This document shows positions 33,978 through 42,996 of a stretch of 64,000 nt of DNA, one piece after another. The notes beneath the pieces are model-generated. The model saw only the letters and a program-made list of their open reading frames with translations, was not told the DNA's origin and did no database searches. Position 1 is the stretch's first letter, and every line of letters starts with the position of its first letter. The DNA lies in assembly GCF_011759375.1 (NCBI RefSeq), contig NZ_JAARML010000011.1, positions 47,458-111,457 of the forward strand. Reading direction: 5' to 3'. The DNA comes from Paraflavitalea devenefica. GTDB taxonomy: Bacteria; Bacteroidota; Bacteroidia; Chitinophagales; Chitinophagaceae. The translations under genes were made by a program, and so were the position numbers.

Positions 33978-35318
33978 TTACTCTATCAGCATAACCGTCA
34001 ACACCAACTCCGTCTTATACTTCGGATGTTCCCAACTCCCCATCACCCCGCGGTTCAGCTTTTTGGTGGATCCGGGATATTCTTCCAGCGCAAATACACC
34101 GTCTTCTGTAACGCCCGGCGTATTCATCAGGTAATTGATATAAGAAGAAACATCAAAGCTGTAGCTGGTATGCTCGCGGTTGATGTAATCAATATAAGGG
34201 GCGCTGTAGGCGGTGCTCCCGGAAGAATTAGGGATTGGGTTGCCGATAATATTCGTCGCGTCTGTTTGCGCCAGGAAAAGTGTATCGGGCAGCCGGTAAC
34301 CTCCCTCATCATCAAACAATCGCTCCACAGGTTTTATAGTCAGTCTGGCGCTGAGTAGCTTCACCACGCTGCCCATGCCCAGCAAGGAACGCAGGGTGGG
34401 AAACTTGATCTTCATCATGGCGCCGGTGCCTGCCTGGGTAAAGGCGTAGGGAACAGCTTTGGAAGTGAAGAACTCTTGTTGTCCGGCAACTTGTGGTTGC
34501 AGGGGCGTATTCGCGCGGTTGGTCAATACCTGGTTATACTGGTATTCTGTACGCGTAAGGGTGAATACGATCTCATGCTCTTTATAATCGGGAATAGTAG
34601 TGTGGTAACGCAGTTTCATGACGATGCTGCTGTCGGCAGTATTAAAGCCCCAAATGGCGCCCTTGTCGTTATCGTTCACCTGGATACTAAAGCCCCGTAT
34701 ATAATTCAGGAAATTATCAGCGCTCGATACCTCTTGTGCTTTGGCTTTGATCTTATTATACAGCTCAAGTCCTTTGCTTTGGGGCAGCCTGATCTGCAGG
34801 GAGTCTGGCCGGCCGGGCCTGAAGGTTTGGGTAGCGCTGCCCAGTGGAGTGGGCAAGGTGGCGGTAGAGGAGGTGTTATACAACCTGTTCGCATACGTAT
34901 AGTCGGGCTGGTAAGCCAGTTCATACAGTGTGAAAGTTTGGGGCTGAAGGGTATCGCCATAATATTGTTTATTCGGCTTGAGCGTAAAGGCGAGGGAATC
35001 AAATACTGCATCGTTGGGGAAACTAATATCGGTTACCCCCGCAGGCAATCCAAGCTGGAAAAAGCTGCTGGCCTTGGTGGGGCCCATTAAAGGGTCTTCC
35101 CAGCGGCCCACCAGTATAATATTATTACCCGAGGTAGGGAAGGAGTCCAGCACATAAGTAGACATTACAGGCGTTACCGTATCGATGGTAATGATCCTGG
35201 TATAGCTCTCACCGTTCATGTCGCCAAACTTGATTTCATCTTTATAGCAGGCTGTAAACAAAATAGTGATCAGGCACAGGCCGGGAAATACAGCAGAGGC
35301 GGGCTTTGGTATATTCAT
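33978..35318 (-). CDS. DUF4270 family lipoprotein
   Basis: 446 residues from ATG 35318 (MNIPKPASAVFPGLCLITIL, lipobox FTAC, Cys 24). The extra 15 codons to 35363 are rejected because they would bury the signal peptide. The domain pattern (IITIDTVTPVMSTYVLDSFP, then TSGNNIILVGRWEDPLMGPT and SSFFQLGLP) is that of DUF4270, a large beta-rich surface lipoprotein family of Bacteroidota with no established function. It precedes a PorV-like barrel gene on the same strand, suggesting a joint outer-membrane role. The start codon is about 110 bp from a dispersed repeat element at 35428. Confidence 0.82.
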   Translation of the reverse strand: MNIPKPASAVFPGLCLITILFTACYKDEIKFGDMNGESYTRIITIDTVTPVMSTYVLDSFPTSGNNIILVGRWEDPLMGPTKASSFFQLGLPAGVTDISFPNDAVFDSLAFTLKPNKQYYGDTLQPQTFTLYELAYQPDYTYANRLYNTSSTATLPTPLGSATQTFRPGRPDSLQIRLPQSKGLELYNKIKAKAQEVSSADNFLNYIRGFSIQVNDNDKGAIWGFNTADSSIVMKLRYHTTIPDYKEHEIVFTLTRTEYQYNQVLTNRANTPLQPQVAGQQEFFTSKAVPYAFTQAGTGAMMKIKFPTLRSLLGMGSVVKLLSARLTIKPVERLFDDEGGYRLPDTLFLAQTDATNIIGNPIPNSSGSTAYSAPYIDYINREHTSYSFDVSSYINYLMNTPGVTEDGVFALEEYPGSTKKLNRGVMGSWEHPKYKTELVLTVMLIE

Positions 35319-35427
35319 ACACGAATCAGTAATGATGATCAGCGCAATATATCCGGGTAACACTGGGTGGGATTGTTATAATAGATAGTCGGGCAGAAAT
35401 AATCGACGAATGACAAATTTGGTTCCG

Positions 35428-35577
35428 TGTTTCGTGTTTGGTGTTTCGGGTTCTTCAGGTGTAGCTGCGTAATGAATGCCAATATTTACTGTCTTTTGAA
35501 TTTCAGCGGGTTAAAATATAGCAAGAAGTTTAAATCGCGGCAGCAACCCGAAACCCCAAACCCTGAACCCGAAACCT
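35428..35577. repeat. Dispersed inverted-repeat element, copy 3
   Basis: The left arm is GTTTCGTGTTTGGTGTTTCG, then GGTTCTTCAGGTGTAGC. The right arm is GCGGCAGCAACCCGAAACCC, then CAAACCCTGAACCCGAAACC. It lies in the divergent gap between the DUF4270 and Kelch genes. Confidence 0.85.
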
Positions 35578-35683
35578 GCAATCGCCGATTATTATCAAAC
35601 ATTCGTCGATTCAACTTCCCCGACTATCTATTTTACCAAGACGTTTGGAAAGGCTGTAGATACTTTTATCGAAAATATACCTG

Positions 35684-36706
35684 ATGAGACAACATGCTGT
35701 TTATGTTACTGCTTTGTTAATTGTATTAGTGCCCGTTTTTATCGTACCCGGCTGTAAAAAAAGCACCGATGATGATGAACTGGTCGGTAACTGGTCTATC
35801 AGCACCGATTTTGAAAATGATGCCCGTGCCGAAGCCGTCCTCTTTACCATTGGCAATAAAGCCTACCTGGGTACCGGCGTATCATCTACAGAACGGTATA
35901 ACGACCTATGGGAATATGATTTAGACAAAGGTTACTGGACACGCATGAAAGAGTTTCCCGGTGCAGCCAGAAGCGCGGCCATCGCCTTTGCAGTAGGTGG
36001 TATAGGATATGTGGGTACCGGTACCGATGGATATGATGAGTTTGCCGACATGTATGCATTTGATCCGGTGGCCAATACCTGGAACAGTTCCCTGAAACCT
36101 TTCCCCGGTGGTGCGCGTAAAGATGCCATTGCCTTTACCATTGGTGATAAAGGATATGTATGCTCCGGGTATGATGGCAGCGACCTGCAGGACCTGTGGG
36201 AGTATACACCCAATGGAGACGGATGGGAGCAGAAGAAAAGTATCAGCCGCAGAAGATCAGCAGCTACCGTATTTGTGATGGACAGCAAAGCGTATGTAGT
36301 GAGTGGCAGCAACAATGGCACAGCCCTCAATGACCTGCTGGTATATGATCCTTCCACGAACGACTGGACCGAAAAAAGAAAACTGACCAATGTATCGGAT
36401 GAAAGCTATGACGACGAATACACTTCCATTGCCCGTTACAATGCCGTCAGCTTTGTGATGAACAACAAGGCTTACCTGGCCACCGGTCAATATGGTTCTT
36501 ACATGTCTACCGTATGGGAATACAATGTGGCTACCGATCAGTGGACAGAAAGAACGGCTTTTGAAGGCAAGTTAAGGGAAGGCGCCGTAGCGATGGTGTT
36601 GAATAACAGGGGCTTTGTACTCACCGGCCGCAATGGTTCTGAATACTATTACAACATGTTTGAGTTCAATCCCACTGCCGAACAAAATGATGATGACAAC
36701 CAATAA
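35684..36706 (+). CDS. Kelch-repeat lipoprotein
   Basis: 340 residues; lipobox VPGC (Cys 24) and then an acidic stretch KKSTDDDE, which in this phylum favours outer-surface display. Five to six Kelch motifs follow at about 50-residue intervals, each with a GxG...LWEYD...W pattern (GNKAYLGTGVSSTERYNDLW; GIGYVGTGTDGYDEFADMYA; DKGYVCSGYDGSDLQDLWEY; SKAYVVSGSNNGTALNDLLV; NKAYLATGQYGSYMSTVWEY; NRGFVLTGRNGSEYYYNMFE). This makes a single beta-propeller. It is first in an operon with a DUF4907 gene and a LytS/LytR pair, so it may be a sensor or a target of that system. Confidence 0.88.
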   Translation: MRQHAVYVTALLIVLVPVFIVPGCKKSTDDDELVGNWSISTDFENDARAEAVLFTIGNKAYLGTGVSSTERYNDLWEYDLDKGYWTRMKEFPGAARSAAIAFAVGGIGYVGTGTDGYDEFADMYAFDPVANTWNSSLKPFPGGARKDAIAFTIGDKGYVCSGYDGSDLQDLWEYTPNGDGWEQKKSISRRRSAATVFVMDSKAYVVSGSNNGTALNDLLVYDPSTNDWTEKRKLTNVSDESYDDEYTSIARYNAVSFVMNNKAYLATGQYGSYMSTVWEYNVATDQWTERTAFEGKLREGAVAMVLNNRGFVLTGRNGSEYYYNMFEFNPTAEQNDDDNQ

Positions 36707-37031
36707 GTCGTACCGCATGGTAATAGCCGCTGTTGTCATAGCGGCGGCTATTACGGTGGTGAAGCTGAGCTGGTATCGTCCTCAGCCCAGACAGGCGCTT
36801 AGCTATAAATGCTTCAACACCGGGCGGGGCTGGGGTTATGACATCTTCGCAGGCGATCAGCTACTCATACACCAATCCATCAATCCCGAAGTGGCGGGCA
36901 GGAAAGGATTTGTGAGTAAGCAGGATGCAGAAGCCGATGCCCGGATTGTTATAGATAAGATAAAATTGGGCAAAACACCTGTTTTTAATGCCGGGCCTTT
37001 GCAGCATACCGGTACCTTGCCTGCTCATTAA
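36687..37031 (+). CDS. DUF4907 family small protein
   Basis: 114 residues from ATG 36687, overlapping the Kelch gene by 20 bp. It has an N-terminal signal or anchor (MVIAAVVIAAAITVVKLSW) and a compact domain SYKCFNTGRGWGYDIFAGDQ, then LLIHQSINPEVAGRKGFVSK and AEADARIVIDKI, matching DUF4907 of Bacteroidota. Function unknown. The tight overlaps with the genes on both sides (20 bp upstream, 1 bp gap downstream) show it belongs to the same transcript as the Kelch lipoprotein and the histidine kinase. An in-frame start further left would lie inside the Kelch gene and is not needed. Confidence 0.82.
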   Translation: MMMTTNKSYRMVIAAVVIAAAITVVKLSWYRPQPRQALSYKCFNTGRGWGYDIFAGDQLLIHQSINPEVAGRKGFVSKQDAEADARIVIDKIKLGKTPVFNAGPLQHTGTLPAH

Positions 37032-37032
37032 T

Positions 37033-38487
37033 ATGATGACAAAAGAAAAAGCCCGTGATAGCGTAGCCTATATACTGGGATTTAAACCCGTGAAGACTGC
37101 CCGTCATCGTGCGTTGGTCATAGTGTCGCATCTTTTTTTGTGGGGTACTTTCCTGGCCATGCCCCTGCTCATCTACCGCATCAGGATATTGGACACGATG
37201 TTCATCTATCGTGAGCTGGTCACTAAATCTTTCCTCGTTATCTTATTCTATGTAAATTATTTTTACCTGCTGCCCCGGATCTTCCAGCGCAGAAGGATGG
37301 TCAACTATTTTTTATCCATTGTCGCTGCGCTCCTGGTATTGTGCCTATTGAATATTACCACGGAGTACTTTTTCCGCCAGCACCTGCGCATGAATGGACA
37401 TCGTTTTCTGATGGCCGGCGGCAGGGGATTAGGCTTTGCAGCGTTTAAGGATTCGCTCATAACACCGGCTGCTGGTGTATTCCCTGCAAGAGAATTACCA
37501 TCGCCCACCTTGATCCAGTCGGGCGTTACGGCCACCGCAGCAGGTCCGTCTGAAACCTTTTTCATCGTAGGCAATAACCGCGATTCTATGCACCGGTACA
37601 TGCGTTACCTCCGCTGGCAGGCGGGGAACGGTGGCAAAATGGTGGAGATCGTTGGCCGGGCGCCGCATCCCGATTCCGTGATGGGTGTGGTAGATGCAGC
37701 ACCAGCCCTGCCATTCTTTGCACGGGGTCCCTTTGGGGAGAAAGGCATGTTCTGGATAGGGCTGCCCATGGTGCTCATGAATACGCTTTCATCGGGCGTG
37801 CTCATCCTGCTCCTCAGCGGCTTTATTAAAATGGCCAATTCACTCATCATCAGTGAAAAACAGAAAAAAGCGCTGGAGAATGAACGGTTGAATGCGGAGC
37901 TCAACTTCCTGAAGCTGCAGATCAATCCGCACTTCCTGTTCAATACGCTCAACAGTATCTATTCACAGGCGCACCTGCGGTCAGAACAAACGGAATATTC
38001 TATTCTCAAGTTTTCGCAGATCATGCGGTATGTATTATATGACAGTACCACGGAAAAAATTCCGTTGACAAAGGACCTGGAATACATCCGCAATTACATC
38101 GACCTGCAGAAACTGCGCATCTCCAAAAACATAACCATACAGTATGAGGTATCAGGTGTTACCACCGATTTGTTGATCGCACCCTTATTGCTCATCACCT
38201 TTATTGAGAACGCGTTCAAGCATGGCATCAGTTATTCAAGTCCTTCTGCCATCAACATCAATATAGGGGTAACCGGTAACGACCTCACACTAACGGTAGG
38301 CAATACCATCATCCGCAAAGCGCCGGTAGACGGCGAAAGCGAAGCGCCGGGTGGGGGAGTAGGACTGGTAAATGCCCGGCGGCGCCTGGATGTATTGTAT
38401 CCCGGCCGGTACCTGCTCGACATCAGTGACAATAACAGCATCTATGTTGTAAACCTCAAAATTACGCTCGATCATGACTCAGCTTAA
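37033..38487 (+). CDS. LytS-like sensor histidine kinase
   Basis: 484 residues from ATG 37033. Three TM segments near residues 28-50, 60-85 and 92-112, an extracytoplasmic stretch of about 120 residues, and a fourth TM near 240-268 (FWIGLPMVLMNTLSSGVLIL). A short coiled coil (EKQKKALENERLNAELNFLK) leads into the His_kinase domain with the phospho-acceptor motif LQINPHFLFNTLNSIYSQA (His near residue 300). The ATPase N-box is ITFIENAFKHGI and the G-box is GGGVGLVNARRRL. It is the LytS/YehU class, which pairs with LytTR regulators. The partner gene follows with a 14-bp overlap. The signal is unknown, but the Kelch and DUF4907 envelope proteins upstream are candidates. Confidence 0.92.
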   Translation: MMTKEKARDSVAYILGFKPVKTARHRALVIVSHLFLWGTFLAMPLLIYRIRILDTMFIYRELVTKSFLVILFYVNYFYLLPRIFQRRRMVNYFLSIVAALLVLCLLNITTEYFFRQHLRMNGHRFLMAGGRGLGFAAFKDSLITPAAGVFPARELPSPTLIQSGVTATAAGPSETFFIVGNNRDSMHRYMRYLRWQAGNGGKMVEIVGRAPHPDSVMGVVDAAPALPFFARGPFGEKGMFWIGLPMVLMNTLSSGVLILLLSGFIKMANSLIISEKQKKALENERLNAELNFLKLQINPHFLFNTLNSIYSQAHLRSEQTEYSILKFSQIMRYVLYDSTTEKIPLTKDLEYIRNYIDLQKLRISKNITIQYEVSGVTTDLLIAPLLLITFIENAFKHGISYSSPSAININIGVTGNDLTLTVGNTIIRKAPVDGESEAPGGGVGLVNARRRLDVLYPGRYLLDISDNNSIYVVNLKITLDHDSA

Positions 38488-39187
38488 CTGCATCATCATT
38501 GACGATGAACCCTGGGCATTGGATCTCATGGAAGATTTTATCCGGAAAATTCCTTACCTCAAACTGGTGGCCCGTTGCGAAGGGCCGGTAGCTGCCCTGC
38601 CTCATTTTGAGAAAGAAGAAATTGACCTGGTGTTCCTCGATATTAAAATGCCCGATCTCTCGGGCATACAGTTCCTGAAGATCCTCCCCCGGAAGCCGGC
38701 AGTCATCTTCGTGACGGCCTACCATGAATTTGCGGTGGAAGGGTATGAGTTGGAGGCGATCGATTACCTGCTGAAGCCGGTCCCGTTCGACCGCTTTGTG
38801 ACGGCCGTCAATAAAGCCTGGGAATACATTACTTACCGCAAGAACAATAAATCGCCCCAGCGGAAAGATGATTTCCTCTTCATCAAAACCGCCCACAAGA
38901 TCCAGAAGCTGTTTTACAATGACATTGTTTACCTCGAAGGGTTGAAAGACTATACCCGGATCCACCTTACGGACAGTAAAAAGCCGGTGGTGACCCTCCA
39001 AAGCCTCAAATACTTTGAAAGCCGGCTGCCCCAGGAGGATTTTATCCGCATCCACCGGTCCTACATCGTGTCATTACGTAAAGTAGACACGGTATCCCGC
39101 AAAACCGTATTCCTGGGCGATACCGAATTGCCCTGCAGTGAGCACTATAAAAACCTGCTGTATAATATTATAGGAGAGAAGCTGTAA
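38474..39187 (+). CDS. LytTR-family response regulator
   Basis: 237 residues. Residues 1-120 are a receiver domain with acidic pocket D10/D11 (IIIDDEPW), phospho-acceptor D56 (LVFLDIKMPDLSG), T/S position FVTAYHEFA and K near 104 (LLKPVPF). Residues about 138-237 are a LytTR DNA-binding domain (IVYLEGLKDYTRIHLTDSKK; LPQEDFIRIHRSYIVSLRKV). It overlaps the kinase gene by 14 bp. An imperfect inverted repeat of about 16-bp arms lies 30 bp after the stop and could be its target, or a transcription end. Confidence 0.93.
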   Translation: MTQLNCIIIDDEPWALDLMEDFIRKIPYLKLVARCEGPVAALPHFEKEEIDLVFLDIKMPDLSGIQFLKILPRKPAVIFVTAYHEFAVEGYELEAIDYLLKPVPFDRFVTAVNKAWEYITYRKNNKSPQRKDDFLFIKTAHKIQKLFYNDIVYLEGLKDYTRIHLTDSKKPVVTLQSLKYFESRLPQEDFIRIHRSYIVSLRKVDTVSRKTVFLGDTELPCSEHYKNLLYNIIGEKL

Positions 39188-39216
39188 GATATTCCACTTC
39201 CAAAAATGTGTTCTTT

Positions 39217-39261
39217 CACGTAAAAATGGTTGGCTGGTTAGTAAAAACCACTATTTTCGTG
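39217..39261. repeat. Imperfect inverted repeat between lytR-like and L,D-transpeptidase genes
   Basis: CACGTAAAAATGGTT faces AACCACTATTTTCGTG across about 14 bp. It may be a terminator for the upstream operon or an operator for the downstream gene. No T-run follows directly. Confidence 0.5.
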
Positions 39262-39370
39262 ATCGTCCTAAAATATCCGGATTGTTCGTAAAAAGGACAA
39301 TATTATTTCCAGTATTCCGTTGATACTGAATCATTGATCAATCATTCACCCCCTAAAAAAGGTTGGATCT

Positions 39371-40162
39371 ATGAAAAAACCAATTAAGGCAAGATTAGTA
39401 AAACTGGTAAGTGCCACCTTCTTAGGTTTCGCAATTCTGTTGCAATGCTCCTTTGTGCCCGCAAATTTAACCGTATATCCCGGTACCGTTATTCCACGTG
39501 CTACTACGGCCGGGCATACTAATACAACTACCGGGTATACTACAAATAATCCCTTCAAGTCTGCTGCTTTTGCTAACAGCATGGAGATATACGATAGCCT
39601 TCACCTCGAAGAGATCGGTCTATCCAGGTCTGTATTCCGCATGGCGGTTAAAGGCATGGAAAAGCTCTATAAAGCCGGCAAACTCAAAGAGAACGTCATT
39701 TCCATCGTTGATTTTAGCCAGCCCAGCACCAACAAGCGCCTCTATGTGATCAACCTGGACAATTATGAGTTGCTGTACAATACCTGGGTGGCCCATGGCA
39801 TGAGATCGGGCAAAACCATGGCGCAGGTCTTCTCCAACAAGCCTTCTTCCAATAAGAGCAGTCTGGGGTTTTATATAACCGGCGAAGCTTACCAGGGCAG
39901 CAATGGCTACTCCCTCAAACTGCAGGGGGTAGAGAAAGGCATCAATGACTATGCCTACCGCCGTGCCATCGTTTTACATGGCGCTGATTATGTAAGTGAA
40001 GGATGGATTGCCAGCCAGGGTTATCTCGGCCGCAGCAAGGGCTGTCCCGCCGTTCCCCTCGAAATATGCCAGCCCATGATCGACCAGATCAAAGACGGCA
40101 CTTGTTTGTTTATCTATCATCCTACTTCTACTTATCGTAATCGTTCTCCTTTACTGCGTTAA
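39371..40162 (+). CDS. L,D-transpeptidase catalytic-domain protein (YkuD_2 type)
   Basis: 263 residues with a Sec signal (LVKLVSATFLGFAILLQCSF). The catalytic region carries HGADYVSEGWIASQGYLGRS followed by KGCPAVP, where the His and the Cys are the expected active-site pair. The preceding RLYVINLDNYELLYNTWVAH and KSSLGFYITGEAY fit the murein L,D-transpeptidase catalytic family of Bacteroidota (PF13645 type). It would act in the periplasm on peptidoglycan peptides. It is monocistronic: a dispersed repeat element begins four bases after its stop. Confidence 0.88.
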   Translation: MKKPIKARLVKLVSATFLGFAILLQCSFVPANLTVYPGTVIPRATTAGHTNTTTGYTTNNPFKSAAFANSMEIYDSLHLEEIGLSRSVFRMAVKGMEKLYKAGKLKENVISIVDFSQPSTNKRLYVINLDNYELLYNTWVAHGMRSGKTMAQVFSNKPSSNKSSLGFYITGEAYQGSNGYSLKLQGVEKGINDYAYRRAIVLHGADYVSEGWIASQGYLGRSKGCPAVPLEICQPMIDQIKDGTCLFIYHPTSTYRNRSPLLR

Positions 40163-40165
40163 GCT

Positions 40166-40301
40166 GTTTCGGGTCCCGGGTTTGGTGTTTCGGGTTGCTC
40201 CGCGCTTTAACCTTAGAAACTTTTTGCCACAGCGTGGGCTTCTAATTAGTTTTGCTTTTACACCCAAAGAACCCGGAACGCGAAACTCCAAACGCGAAAC
40301 C
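40166..40301. repeat. Dispersed inverted-repeat element, copy 4
   Basis: The left arm is GTTTCGGGTCCCGGGTTTGG, then TGTTTCGGGTTGCTCCGCGC. The right arm is ACACCCAAAGAACCCGGAAC, then GCGAAACTCCAAACGCGAAAC. It starts right after the L,D-transpeptidase stop codon. Confidence 0.85.
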
Positions 40302-40397
40302 TGCTGACCCTGTTCATAAGTCGTGCAATTCATTTTTCCCAATTCGGGCGTTCATTGTTTATCTTTGGCCTTTAACTCATTGTAACTCACAATACCT

Positions 40398-41372
40398 ATG
40401 CTAAAGGTTGGCGTATTCGGCGTTGGACATCTCGGAAAATTCCATCTCAATAACTGGAAAGAAATCAAGGACGTAGAACTCGTAGGCTTTTATGACCCCA
40501 ATGACGTGGCTGCCCAGGAAGTCACCGAAAAATACCAGTTGGCCCGTTTCCTGGATCCCGAGCGCCTCATAGAAGCGGTAGACCTGGTGGATATTGTGGC
40601 CCCCACTACGTATCATTTCGACCTCTGCAAGCAGGCCATCCGTAAAGGAAGGCATGTTTTTGTGGAAAAGCCCCTGGCCAATACCATGGACGAAGCGCGC
40701 GAACTGGTAAAGTTGGTGCGGGAGTCGAACGTTAAACTGCAGGTAGGCCATGTGGAGCGGTTCAACCCCGCTTACCTGGGCATACAGCATATGCAACTGC
40801 ACCCCATGTTCATTGAAGTTCACCGGCTGGCGCAGTTCAACCCCCGGGGTACCGAAGTGAGCGTGATACTGGACCTCATGATCCATGACATTGACATCAT
40901 CCTCAGTATCGTAAAGAGCGAAGTAAAAATGATCTCGGCCAGCGGGGTGGCGGTTATGACAGATACCCCCGATATTGCCAATGTGCGGATAGAATTCAAC
41001 AATGGCTGCGTAGCCAACCTCACTTCCAGCCGGATATCCATGAAGAAAATGCGTAAAATGAGGTTATTTCAGAAAGATGCTTATATTGGAGTCGACTTTC
41101 TCAATAAGAAATCAGAGGTCATTAAACTGAAGACCCCACAGGATGTAGATGCGTTCTCTTTCGACCTGGATACGCCGCACGGTAAAAGGACCATTGCCGT
41201 CATCAACCCCCAGGTACCTGAGGTCAACGCCATCAAAAAGGAGCTGGAAGCATTCCGTGATTCCATTCTCCACAACACACCCACCAGGGTTTCAGAAGTA
41301 GACGGTTACAGGGCCATGGACGTAGCACACCAGATTTTGCACAAAATAAAAAACAATAGCATTACCTCGTAG
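40398..41372 (+). CDS. Gfo/Idh/MocA family NAD(P)-dependent sugar oxidoreductase
   Basis: 324 residues. The N-terminal Rossmann fold starts with GVFGVGHLGKFH and carries the family hallmark EKPLA (HVFVEKPLANTMDEA) and GHVERFNPAY. The C-terminal alpha/beta domain carries the conserved MIHDIDIILSIV (H-D-I-D), with the catalytic His/Asp. The closest functional type I can name is the UDP-sugar 3-dehydrogenase group used for surface polysaccharides, but the substrate cannot be fixed from sequence. The gene for a polyprenyl-phosphate sugar transferase follows after 8 bp, supporting a role in polysaccharide or glycolipid synthesis. Confidence 0.88.
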   Translation: MLKVGVFGVGHLGKFHLNNWKEIKDVELVGFYDPNDVAAQEVTEKYQLARFLDPERLIEAVDLVDIVAPTTYHFDLCKQAIRKGRHVFVEKPLANTMDEARELVKLVRESNVKLQVGHVERFNPAYLGIQHMQLHPMFIEVHRLAQFNPRGTEVSVILDLMIHDIDIILSIVKSEVKMISASGVAVMTDTPDIANVRIEFNNGCVANLTSSRISMKKMRKMRLFQKDAYIGVDFLNKKSEVIKLKTPQDVDAFSFDLDTPHGKRTIAVINPQVPEVNAIKKELEAFRDSILHNTPTRVSEVDGYRAMDVAHQILHKIKNNSITS

Positions 41373-41380
41373 CCCTTTGC

Positions 41381-42799
41381 ATGTCAATAAACAAACGTAT
41401 TCATAACGTCTGGTATCCTATCAGCGATTACATGGCTGCTATACTGGCCTGGGTCGTTTTGTACTTTGCGCGCCGTTACTTCCTGAATGAGACCATCATT
41501 ACAGCCGATAACACCCTTTATTTATCGAAACCTTTCTGGTGGGGCCTGTTACTCATGCCGGTAGCCTGGCTTATTTTCTTCACGCTCATCGGTGCTTACC
41601 ATTCGCTGTATAAGAAGTCAAGGCTCAATGAATTTGCCAATACCCTCATCACCTGCATCATCGGTTGCACCTTTATCTTCTTCTGCATCGTCATCAATGA
41701 TCCGCAGCACAAGTACACCTACTTTTACAAAGCGCTCTTTACCTATATAGCGGCACAATTGTTCTTTACCTGGCTGGGGCGCAACATCATCCTGAACAAA
41801 GTGCACCGGCAGTTGGTCAATGGCCGTGTACAGTTCAATGCCCTCCTCGTAGGCGGCAATTCCGTAGCCAGTAAAATTTACAATGATACCAGGGCCGGAC
41901 TGAAAACAGCCGGTTATCACTATACCGGGTTTGTAACCGCCACCGCCGAAACCAATGGCATCAGCACTTACTTACCACAATTTGGCTGCATCACAGATCT
42001 TGAAAAGGTGATCCGCGAACAGCACGTGCAGTTGGTGGTCATTGCCCTCGAAAGATCAGAAAAGCAGCAGGTGGAAAAAATAGTATCCCTGCTCAGTGAA
42101 CAGGATGTGGACATTAAAATAGCGCCGGATATCCTCGACATTCTTTCCGGGTCGGTGAAGACCAGCAACGTATTCGGCGCTGTGCTCTCCGACCTCAAAA
42201 CAGGGCTCATGCCCGAATGGCAGCAGAACATCAAGCGCGTGATCGATGTGGCCATTGCCTTGCTGGGGCTGGTATTCCTGGCGCCGCTCTACGGGTATGC
42301 GGCCATCAGGGTAAAAGCTTCTTCACCGGGCCCCATCATCTATATGCAGGAGCGGGTAGGTTACCGCGGACGGAAATTCTTCATCTATAAATTCCGGTCT
42401 ATGTACCACCCCGCAGAGGCGAATGGTCCGCAACTATCTTCCGCCCATGATGAGCGGATCACGAAGTGGGGTAAGGTCATGCGCACCTGGCGGCTGGATG
42501 AGTTGCCCCAGTTGTGGAATGTGCTCAAAGGGGAAATGAGCCTGGTAGGCCCGCGGCCGGAAAGGGCTTATTACATCAACCAGCTACAGCAGCAAACGCC
42601 CTACTTCAACTACCTGCTGAAAGTGAAGCCCGGCCTTACCTCCTGGGGAATGGTCAAATTCGGCTATGCCGAAAATGTAGACCAGATGATCGAACGCATG
42701 AAATACGACCTTATTTACATCGAAAATATCTCGCTCACACTCGACCTTAAGATCATGCTGCATACACTGAGGATTATTTTCTTGGGTAAGGGAAGATGA
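41381..42799 (+). CDS. Undecaprenyl-phosphate glycosyl-1-phosphate transferase (WcaJ-like)
   Basis: 472 residues. Four N-terminal TM segments (to about residue 130) and a soluble Rossmann-like part are followed by one more TM (IDVAIALLGLVFLAPLYGYA). The catalytic bacterial sugar transferase domain covers residues about 280-472: SSPGPIIYMQERVGYRGRKF; IYKFRSM; RTWRLDELPQLWNVLKGEMS; LVGPRPE. These are the standard polyisoprenyl-phosphate hexose-1-phosphate transferase motifs. It starts assembly of exopolysaccharide or O-antigen repeat units at the inner membrane. It is in an operon with the upstream oxidoreductase. A dispersed repeat starts six bases after the stop. Confidence 0.93.
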   Translation: MSINKRIHNVWYPISDYMAAILAWVVLYFARRYFLNETIITADNTLYLSKPFWWGLLLMPVAWLIFFTLIGAYHSLYKKSRLNEFANTLITCIIGCTFIFFCIVINDPQHKYTYFYKALFTYIAAQLFFTWLGRNIILNKVHRQLVNGRVQFNALLVGGNSVASKIYNDTRAGLKTAGYHYTGFVTATAETNGISTYLPQFGCITDLEKVIREQHVQLVVIALERSEKQQVEKIVSLLSEQDVDIKIAPDILDILSGSVKTSNVFGAVLSDLKTGLMPEWQQNIKRVIDVAIALLGLVFLAPLYGYAAIRVKASSPGPIIYMQERVGYRGRKFFIYKFRSMYHPAEANGPQLSSAHDERITKWGKVMRTWRLDELPQLWNVLKGEMSLVGPRPERAYYINQLQQQTPYFNYLLKVKPGLTSWGMVKFGYAENVDQMIERMKYDLIYIENISLTLDLKIMLHTLRIIFLGKGR

Positions 42800-42804
42800 G
42801 AAGA

Positions 42805-42969
42805 GTTTCGGGTTTGGAGTTTGGGGTTTCGGGTTGCTGCCGCCCTTGTAGCTGGCAAATAAATTACAAGCGGCTGGAACGCTGAAAACCGTTACAATAA
42901 GAGCAGGTAAAAGATTTCTTACGTTGCTGCAAATGAAGAACCCGAAACGCCAAACACGGAACGCGAAAC
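42805..42969. repeat. Dispersed inverted-repeat element, copy 5
   Basis: The left arm is GTTTCGGGTTTGGAGTTTGG, then GGTTTCGGGTTGCTGCCGC. The right arm is GAAGAACCCGAAACGCCAAA, then CACGGAACGCGAAAC. It fills the gap between the WcaJ-like gene and the first M1 peptidase gene. Confidence 0.88.
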
Positions 42970-42996
42970 AATGAGCCGCTTCACAAAAAAACATGC

